Source: JBCDKH01 sp964388485
Lineage (GTDB): Bacteria; Planctomycetota; Phycisphaerae; Tepidisphaerales; Tepidisphaeraceae
Length of the DNA stretch: 64,000 nucleotides
Direction of reading: 5' to 3'
Assembly (NCBI GenBank): GCA_964388485.1
Contig: CAYMAS010000005.1
Span: 1 to 64,000, forward strand
In this document: positions 56,921 through 64,000 of the stretch, piece by piece
How the letters are laid out: each line of letters starts with the position of its first letter
Position numbering within the stretch: the stretch's first letter is position 1
Notes under the pieces: model-generated
Databases searched by the model: none
What the model was told of the DNA's origin: nothing
Seen by the model: only the letters and a program-made list of their open reading frames with translations
Program-made: the position numbers and the translations under genes

Positions 56921-59164
56921 CTAATCGGCGTCGGCGAGTGGTTCAGACAACTCATCAACGTCGGATGGTGCCTCGGGATTAGCAAAGGCGGGAGGATCGA
57001 GCTGGATTGCCAGGAGCACCTCGAAGACCGTGTCCTTGGCCCGAGACTCCTCGGTGATCGGATCGACCAGTCCGGAAGAGTTGGCATCAGCCGGCCCGCT
57101 GCGTGAATTTCGGTTCCGCCGCGGATCGTTGTTGAATCGCGGATCGCCAAAGGGCTCGTCGCCGCGGTCGCCGAAGCCACCGCGTGAGGGCCGACGGCCT
57201 CTTTGCGGCGTCGTGGGGGAACCTGATGTGGTATCGACTTCTTCAGGCGTGACCAGAGCCTGCCGGGCGGCTTCGCGGGCTTCGAGCAGATTAACCACGG
57301 ACGCCGATTCCTCGAGTGGATTCTCCGCACTCATGCCGGCGAGAACCACCTGGTATGAAAGCTTCGGCCGATCCGCATCCGGGGCGATCTTGAGCAGCCG
57401 CTCCGTGAGGTCGAGGTCCCGGAACTGCTCGCGATCCCCGCCGAAGACGTCGTAGATCGACGGGTTGCCGGTCATCGTCAACGGCGTCAGCAGCCGCAGG
57501 CGGACGACGAACCCGCGACGAATCTCGCCACCGGCAACCGGAACGACACCGGCCTGTACATCGCTCGCGACGCGGGCGGACGTTCGGCCCGCGAGGAGAG
57601 CTTCGGCATTCGAGTAGAACGTGCTCGGATCGTCGATGATTCGGCCGAGATTGTCGGTGTACTCGCTCTCGAAGTCGAGAAATTCAACGTACGCCCGCTG
57701 ATCCCGCGGTGTGGCTTCGAGCGCAGCCTTGTCGGCATCGTCGAAGATCTCCGGATCACCCAATTGACCGGCCAAAGCTTGAGCCACATCACCTTTGGGT
57801 CCCGGCAAGGCGGCGAAGAGGTCGGCCAGGATGCCGGGCCAGTACTGAGCGCCGTGCGTCAACTCGCCGACGTTGCGGACCGTCTGAAGCTCCTCGCCAC
57901 CGGCGGAGGCGACTTCGGTCTGCCACTCGCTGCTGAGGCGGGTGGCTTCGGCCTTGACCTGGCTGATTTGCCGCTGAGCGTTGTCACCTTGGGCCAGGAG
58001 ACCCTCGTTGATGAGCAGAGACCCAAGTGCCAGCAACGCGGCGGCACCGACCATGGCACCGCTGGCGACGAAGTACTTGGTCTTGTCCCGCCAAAGCTTG
58101 TCCTGGCGGATGTGCGTCGGCAGGAGGCTGCTGGTGACGTTGGCCTCGCCCAACGCCTGAAGGGCCAAGCCGTAGGCGGCGGTGCCGCTAAGGGTGTTTT
58201 CTGAAAGAGCCGCGGCCGCTTCGGAATCGTCGGGGCCGGGGACGTTGAACCGCTGGGGCTTCTCGACGGGCATCTGCAGATTCTTCTGCAGGTAGCCCGA
58301 GAGGCCATTGAGCTTGAAACCGCCGCCGAGGCAGATGATCTTGCGGACCTTCGTCTCGCGGTGGCTCGACTGGTAGAACCCCAACGACTTCTGCACCTCG
58401 CCCACCAGCTCGCCGAAGACGGGCCGCATCGCCTGGTAAATTTGCTTGGCGTACTTGCTGGCTTTGGCCCCGCGCTTCATCTCCTCGGCCTTGGCGAAGT
58501 CGACCTTAAACGCCTTGGCGAGCGCTTCGGTGAAGGCGTTGCCGCCGACGTCGAGCGACCGCATCCAGATGTCGTCGTTCGACGCGACGATCATGTCGGT
58601 GCTCTCGGCACCGAGGTCGAGAATGACCGCGTGGCCCTTCTCCAGCCGGGCATCGGCCCGCACCGCGTTGTAAACCGCCAGCGGCGACGTCTGGACGGCC
58701 AAAACGTCCAGGTTCTGATCGACGAATTGCTGAACGTGCTCGTTCACCAGCTCCTTGCGCATCGCGAAGATGCCGACCTCGATCTCGGGATCGTCGTCGC
58801 GTTCGAAGAGCTGGTAGCTCCACTCGACGTCGTCGAGCGGGAAGGGAATCTGCTGGACGGCTTCGAAGCGGACGATCTCCGGCAGTTTCTTAGGCTCGAC
58901 GGGCGGGAGCTTGACGAAGCGGGCGAACGACTGCTGGCCGCTAACGCTCACGGCGACGGCGGCCTTCTTCGTATCGTGCCGGCCGGCGAAGCGGGCGAGT
59001 GACGTTTGCACGAGCGAGTCGCGATCGTCGCCGGCCTCACTCAAGATGGTGTCGTGTTCGATGGCGGCGAAATCCGTCATCTTGACTCCCTCGGCCGTCC
59101 GCTGGAGCTTGACGGCCTTGAGGGCGCGGTTGCCGATGTCGATGCCCCAGGCGATGCTGGCCAT
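56921..59164 (-). CDS. pilM: PilM, type IV pilus inner-membrane platform protein (long form with PilN-like extension)
   Basis: A 747-residue protein. Residues 1-340 are the actin-like PilM domain: ASIAWGIDIGNRALKAVKL, LDLGAESTDMIVASNDDIWMRSLDVGGNAFTEALAK, and ICLGGGFKLNGLSGYLQKNL. A membrane helix lies near residues 362-388 (YFVASGAMVGAAALLALGSLL), then a coiled coil (NAQRQISQVKAEATRLSSEWQTEVAS) and a C-terminal domain that could be PilN-like. Classic PilM is about 350 residues and cytosolic. It would thus span the membrane. The ATG at 59164 begins the family sequence. It heads the operon with the two proteins downstream. Confidence 0.92.
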   Translation of the reverse strand: MASIAWGIDIGNRALKAVKLQRTAEGVKMTDFAAIEHDTILSEAGDDRDSLVQTSLARFAGRHDTKKAAVAVSVSGQQSFARFVKLPPVEPKKLPEIVRFEAVQQIPFPLDDVEWSYQLFERDDDPEIEVGIFAMRKELVNEHVQQFVDQNLDVLAVQTSPLAVYNAVRADARLEKGHAVILDLGAESTDMIVASNDDIWMRSLDVGGNAFTEALAKAFKVDFAKAEEMKRGAKASKYAKQIYQAMRPVFGELVGEVQKSLGFYQSSHRETKVRKIICLGGGFKLNGLSGYLQKNLQMPVEKPQRFNVPGPDDSEAAAALSENTLSGTAAYGLALQALGEANVTSSLLPTHIRQDKLWRDKTKYFVASGAMVGAAALLALGSLLINEGLLAQGDNAQRQISQVKAEATRLSSEWQTEVASAGGEELQTVRNVGELTHGAQYWPGILADLFAALPGPKGDVAQALAGQLGDPEIFDDADKAALEATPRDQRAYVEFLDFESEYTDNLGRIIDDPSTFYSNAEALLAGRTSARVASDVQAGVVPVAGGEIRRGFVVRLRLLTPLTMTGNPSIYDVFGGDREQFRDLDLTERLLKIAPDADRPKLSYQVVLAGMSAENPLEESASVVNLLEAREAARQALVTPEEVDTTSGSPTTPQRGRRPSRGGFGDRGDEPFGDPRFNNDPRRNRNSRSGPADANSSGLVDPITEESRAKDTVFEVLLAIQLDPPAFANPEAPSDVDELSEPLADAD

Positions 59165-59353
59165 GGAAGTCTCCGGGTCGTGAACGAGGTTGATAGGCAG
59201 CCTGCGGCAGGGCGACCGAGGGGCACAAGGACGTGCCGGGCGGGGCGGTCGACTGGGTCCGCGGCAGGCGGACGAGCTGGTCACCAGGACCAGGTCGCGA
59301 CGCGGATGCTACCCGAGGGCTGCCGCGTCATCAACCAAGAGGCATGCGCCGGG

Positions 59354-60274
59354 TCAACGGTCGTTGCACAGGTGTCGCTGACGCGGTGCTTGCTGGCACC
59401 TCACCGCCGCATACCAGCTCGCCCTGGCAACATTCGCCTCAATGCCGGCTGAGGGCACGGGACGGGGCGTCTCGTGCCGATCCGCGACCTTCAGCATCGC
59501 CTGCGTCACGTTCCGTGGCAGACGGCTGGACGCCTCGATGATTGAACCTTCGCCGGCACCTTCTCGGACGTCGGGCGAGGCTGTCGCGGCGATCGGCAGG
59601 CCGTGAAGGGCGGCAAGGCGAATGGGCCGGACGTCGCACGGGCCCTTGGGCGTGAACAGGGCCGCGTCACAGCGGGCGGCGGCTCGGTCGCTCGGCAGGT
59701 CGTGCCACGGCTCGATGAGGTCCGGCATGCCAAGCTGATCCGCGAACCGTCGGGCCTGGCGAAGCCGGAAGGCGTCGCCGGTCGGCAGGACGAGGCGATG
59801 CGTCTTGCCGCGACGCCGCATAAGCACGTACATCAACACACCCGCCCAAACCGCCAGCGACAAGTCAGCGTGCGGGCCCGCATCGTCCGCCAGCAGCCAC
59901 CGGAAGACACCGTCCTCTGGTCTCTCGTCCTCCTGAAGCACGACCGGCTCCGGCACTTCAATGCCGTTCATCGCCGCGGCTTGTTGCGCGGAATGACAGA
60001 GCGGCAATGCCCGACCTGATCGCACGCGAACGTGAGGCTCGGGCCGGTAGAAGACGTCCTCAACGCCTGCGGCTTCGGCAACCTGCCGACTCCGCTCCGA
60101 CCACGCCATCACCGCCGCCGGCCGCCGTCGCCGAAGCTCGTGCACCGTCCGCCAGCGGACAATGCCGCTCGACAAGTCCCGCGTCATCGCCCGCTTCGCC
60201 ACCTGCCGCTGCAGCCGCGACGGCGGGGTCGCGGTGTCGGTCAGGTGGAGAATGGACCCATCGTCGCGAGTCAA
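59354..60274 (-). CDS. Glycosyltransferase-like protein (GT-B fold), function unknown
   Basis: A 306-residue protein. The first half has RTVHELRRRRPAAVMAWSERSRQVAEAAGV, the second half TGDAFRLRQARRFADQLGMPDLIEPWHDLPSDRAAARCDAALFTPKGPCDVRPIRLAALHGLPIAAT, a pattern of a GT4-like C-terminal half (a donor-site loop followed by a PxRLAALxGLP segment). Most conserved N-terminal features are missing, so it may be a reduced or divergent family member. Its start (TTG at 60274) is uncertain. It lies between mlaF and pilM on the minus strand. Confidence 0.45.
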   Translation of the reverse strand: MTRDDGSILHLTDTATPPSRLQRQVAKRAMTRDLSSGIVRWRTVHELRRRRPAAVMAWSERSRQVAEAAGVEDVFYRPEPHVRVRSGRALPLCHSAQQAAAMNGIEVPEPVVLQEDERPEDGVFRWLLADDAGPHADLSLAVWAGVLMYVLMRRRGKTHRLVLPTGDAFRLRQARRFADQLGMPDLIEPWHDLPSDRAAARCDAALFTPKGPCDVRPIRLAALHGLPIAATASPDVREGAGEGSIIEASSRLPRNVTQAMLKVADRHETPRPVPSAGIEANVARASWYAAVRCQQAPRQRHLCNDR

Positions 60275-60305
60275 GGCATCAACGTAGGACCGAATGTGGC
60301 CGGTC

Positions 60306-61172
60306 CTACTTGAGCAGCGCCGTCTCGTAGGCCTCGCCTTCGCCGTTGCCGTCGGTGTACGGCCCGTCGGTGAGGCCGTCGACGAACTGGCGGATTCGCT
60401 TGTCGTCTGTGGTCTTGAACCAGTCCCGCGTGCCGTCGGCGACGAATTTGCCTTTGTCGAGCAGCACCATCCGATCAGCGATCCGGAAGGCCGAATCCAT
60501 CTCGTGCGTCACGACGACGCTCGTCACGCCCAGCAGCTTGTTGAGGTCACAGATGAGCTGGTCGACCTGAGCACTGGTGATCGGGTCGAGGCCGGCCGAC
60601 GGCTCGTCATAGAAGAGGATCTGCGGATCGAGCGCCAGGGCCCGCGCCAGGCCGGCTCGCTTTCTCATGCCGCCGGAAATCTCGCCCGGCTTCCGATCGG
60701 CGGCTTCGCGAATGCTGACCTGCTCGAGCTTCATCGTGACGCTGATGTCGATCGTCTCCTGATCCAGATCCGCGTGCAGCCGCATCGGCAGGGCCACGTT
60801 CTCAGCCACCGTCATCGAATTGAACAACGCACCTGACTGGAACAAGACGCCGATCGACTTCCGGTAAATTTCGAGCTGTTTGTCGCTCATGGCGCACAGG
60901 TTCATCGGCTTCTCGAGCCGGTCCGGCACGTTGACGATGATCCGCCCGCCGGTTGTTTCAACAGCGCCAGTCATGGTCCGCAGCAGCGTGCTTTTGCCAC
61001 TGCCCGAGCCGCCGAGAATGACCAGCACTTCGCCCCGCTGCACTTCCAAGTCGATCGCATCGAGCACGACGTTGTCGCCGTATTGCTTCGTGACGTTCTC
61101 GACGCGGATGATGACGTCGTCGGACATTTCATCATCCACCAGGCCGCAGCGTTTGTTGGTAAAGAAGCCCAT
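60306..61172 (-). CDS. mlaF: MlaF-like phospholipid ABC transporter ATPase
   Basis: A 288-residue ATPase. Walker A GGSGSGKST near residues 49-57, signature region EISGGMRKRAGLARALALDP near 154-173, and Walker B ILFYDEPSAGLDP near 175-187. The EISGGMRKR version of the signature and the GLDPITSAQVDQLI stretch are characteristic of MlaF/Ttg2A. It powers lipid transport between inner and outer membrane with MlaE, encoded 2 bp upstream. MlaD and MlaC are not adjacent. The ATG at 61172 is used; another at 61127 would shorten the protein by 15 residues. Confidence 0.9.
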   Translation of the reverse strand: MGFFTNKRCGLVDDEMSDDVIIRVENVTKQYGDNVVLDAIDLEVQRGEVLVILGGSGSGKSTLLRTMTGAVETTGGRIIVNVPDRLEKPMNLCAMSDKQLEIYRKSIGVLFQSGALFNSMTVAENVALPMRLHADLDQETIDISVTMKLEQVSIREAADRKPGEISGGMRKRAGLARALALDPQILFYDEPSAGLDPITSAQVDQLICDLNKLLGVTSVVVTHEMDSAFRIADRMVLLDKGKFVADGTRDWFKTTDDKRIRQFVDGLTDGPYTDGNGEGEAYETALLK

Positions 61173-61174
61173 GA

Positions 61175-62038
61175 TCAGAGTCCGACCGCAAAGAAGATCC
61201 AGGTGAAGCCCAGGTCCACGACCGCCAACGCCACGATCGTCAGGACGACGGTGCGTGTCGTCGCCTCGCCGACGCCTTGGGCTCCGCCGCGGACGCTCAG
61301 GCCGAGCCAGCACGCCAGGCCGCTGATGATCGTGCCGAAGACGAACGCTTTGAACAGGCCGGTGAAGAAGTCGCGCATCGTGATCGCGTCGAGCGTCCGC
61401 GAGATGTAGCTCTCGATCGACAGGTCCTGGATGCCGACCGTCACCACGAGCCCGCCGAGGCAGCCGACGATGTTGGCGACGACGGCGAGGCAGACCGTCA
61501 TGATGGCCGTGGCCACAATGCGTGGCACGACGAGGAACTGCACCGGGTCGATCGCGTGCGTCTCCATGGCCTCGATCTCCTCGCTGACCGTCATCGTGCC
61601 GATCTCCGCCGCGATGCTCGCTCCGGCGAAGCCCGTCAGGACGATCGCTCCGACGAGCGGCCCGAGCTCGCGAAACATAGCGATCGCGATGATGTTGGCA
61701 ACTTCATCCTGAGCCCCGTAAGCGGTCAGGATCGGCACGATTTGCAGCGACAGGATGGCGCCGATGGCGAAGACCACGAGCGACACGACCGGAATCGCCT
61801 GCACGCCGACGCGGACCATCTGGTACGTTAAGTTCTGCCACGCCAGCGTCTTGCCGCGGGAGGCGAAGAAATTGATCGGAATCAGCCCGACCGCCCGGGC
61901 GACGAGCAGACTGACGCCGCCCGTGGCCTTGGCTGTTCCTAGGCCTGCGTTGCCGAGGTTCTCGACGGGTTTGGCGACGAGGCCGGTGACCTTGTCGAAG
62001 AGGGCATGCTCGTTGGGGTCGTCGTCCGTGTCGGGCAC
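61175..62038 (-). CDS. mlaE: MlaE-like phospholipid ABC transporter permease
   Basis: A 287-residue integral membrane protein from GTG 62038. It has five to six helices and the MlaE landmarks: YGAQDEVANIIAIAMFRELGPLVGAIVLTGFAGASIAAEIGTMTVSEEIEAMETHAIDPVQFLVVPRIVA, the ExGxMxxxEEIxAL-type coupling helix, and GLACWLGLSVRGGAQGVGEATTRTVVLTI at the end. Alternative in-frame starts at 62089 and 62140 (TTG) would overlap the predicted ilvB leader promoter on the other strand. It pairs with MlaF immediately downstream. Confidence 0.9.
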   Translation of the reverse strand: MPDTDDDPNEHALFDKVTGLVAKPVENLGNAGLGTAKATGGVSLLVARAVGLIPINFFASRGKTLAWQNLTYQMVRVGVQAIPVVSLVVFAIGAILSLQIVPILTAYGAQDEVANIIAIAMFRELGPLVGAIVLTGFAGASIAAEIGTMTVSEEIEAMETHAIDPVQFLVVPRIVATAIMTVCLAVVANIVGCLGGLVVTVGIQDLSIESYISRTLDAITMRDFFTGLFKAFVFGTIISGLACWLGLSVRGGAQGVGEATTRTVVLTIVALAVVDLGFTWIFFAVGL

Positions 62039-62082
62039 GACTGACGGTAGCGGCTTCAGAAACCCGAAAAGGGGAAACGCGG

Positions 62083-62118
62083 TTGACAAAGCCCGTTCAG
62101 GACCGGACGCTATTGCCA
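62083..62118 (+). promoter_or_regulatory. Consensus -35 element upstream of the ilvB leader
   Basis: TTGACA (62083-62088) is a perfect -35 hexamer. At 17-19 bp spacing the -10 candidates (GACGCT, CGCTAT) are weak. Transcription would begin near 62118, at or beside the GTG of the leader peptide frame, which would then be read leaderless. This is inference from the sequence only. Confidence 0.35.
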
Positions 62119-62214
62119 GTGACCGCCTTGGCCGATCCAACCTGGACCGACCGCGCCCGCCGAGTTCTCGCGGGCAGCGTCATTCTCCTGGTCGTCGTCG
62201 TTATCGCCGCTTAG
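62119..62214 (+). CDS. Putative branched-chain amino acid leader peptide upstream of ilvB
   Basis: A 31-codon frame from GTG 62119 to TAG 62212-62214, too short for most gene finders. Codons 21-29 are nine consecutive branched-chain codons (Val, Ile, Leu, Leu, Val, Val, Val, Val, Ile), and codons 16-17 are Val-Leu. It lies 109 bp before the ilvB start. Clustered Val/Ile/Leu codons in a short frame ahead of an ilv gene are the mark of attenuation leaders such as ilvL and ivbL of enterobacteria. It could also be a tiny membrane peptide, as the run is hydrophobic. Confidence 0.6.
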   Translation: MTALADPTWTDRARRVLAGSVILLVVVVIAA

Positions 62215-62261
62215 CCGGCGACGGGGTTGTGACCACGACCCGCCCGCCGCCGGCACAACCC
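62214..62261 (+). promoter_or_regulatory. Overlapping alternative RNA stems after the leader frame
   Basis: GCCGGCG (62214-62220) pairs perfectly with CGCCGGC (62248-62254). GGGTTGTG (62224-62231) pairs perfectly with CACAACCC (62254-62261). The two stems cross, so both cannot form together except as a pseudoknot. They begin at the leader stop codon, where a stalled ribosome would decide between them. No T-tract follows, so the termination step, if any, is not of the simple intrinsic kind. Confidence 0.45.
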
Positions 62262-62323
62262 TTCGCCCGCCGCACCCCGGCCGGGCTTCGTTCGTAGATC
62301 CCCGTCCAGCCTTTCCGCTCGTC

Positions 62324-64000
<1,677 letters not shown>

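Overview
The window looks like chromosomal DNA from a high-GC planctomycete, most likely of the Phycisphaerae type. The reasons are several secreted proteins ending in the PEP-CTERM sorting tail (VPEP, a hydrophobic helix, then an Arg run), dockerin-like repeats on one of them, choice-of-anchor surface proteins, a type IV pilus set with a long PilM and PulG-type prepilin, FloA/NfeD membrane proteins, an Amuc_1100-like pilus partner, and frequent GTG/TTG starts with weak Shine-Dalgarno sites. No rRNA, transposase, prophage or CRISPR array was seen. One tRNA (Ser-GCT) is present.

Layout. 1-113 is the 3' end of sufC. 114-1163 has no recognisable gene but carries an in-register 21-bp repeat array. 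1164-5228 holds a LuxR-type regulator divergent from a run of secreted proteins (HAF-like repeat PEP-CTERM protein, a lower-GC lipoprotein, a second sorting-tail protein). 5563-12641 is mostly housekeeping: tRNA-Ser, YmdB-type phosphodiesterase, EF-P, an EEP-family membrane protein, PBP4-type carboxypeptidase, a DUF1444-like protein, an ABC-2 permease and thioredoxin. 12993-17963 encodes three secretion/pilus ATPases (PilB-like, PilT, PilB-like). 18064-22091 holds lipoproteins, a pyruvoyl arginine decarboxylase, a universal stress protein and small membrane proteins. 22215-28932 has a UDP-glucuronate decarboxylase-like enzyme, a GbsR regulator and a cluster of His-rich, prepilin and surface-anchored proteins ending in a vanadium-haloperoxidase-like PEP-CTERM protein. 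29089-41100 contains a toxin-antitoxin-like pair, PhoH2, ManA, a YyaL-DsbD fusion, Obg, a sigma factor with a putative small anti-sigma, PanD and membrane proteins. 41163-47419 is a polysaccharide assembly and export cluster (three-domain glycosyltransferase, Wzm, Wzt, GT2). 47364-53435 is FloA-NfeD, an NtrC-type regulator and SdhB. 53530-59164 is a PilM operon with two large pilus-associated proteins. 60306-62038 is an MlaFE lipid ABC transporter, divergent from ilvB, which runs off the end.

Functional threads. Pilus assembly is split between two loci (motor ATPases at 13-18 kb, PilM platform at 53-59 kb). Envelope biogenesis recurs: PBP4, Wzm/Wzt, ManA and UXS for sugar nucleotides, Mla. 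Surface display through PEP-CTERM recurs five times with no sorting enzyme in the window.

The observations most worth checking are: (1) a 31-codon reading frame with nine consecutive Val/Ile/Leu codons just before ilvB, with overlapping alternative stems after it, which looks like a transcription-attenuation leader; (2) a family of four intergenic hairpins whose arms are built of 7-bp tandem units, two of which bracket efp and one of which abuts the pilB start; (3) a 21-bp array holding its register over about 500 bp and encoding a Pro-Val heptapeptide; (4) a REPIN-like pair of GTAG palindromes overlapping a stop codon; (5) departures from expected residues in EF-P (Asn at the tip), thioredoxin (CPPC) and PilT (AIQNLIR). 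All calls come from reading the sequence; no database search was run.
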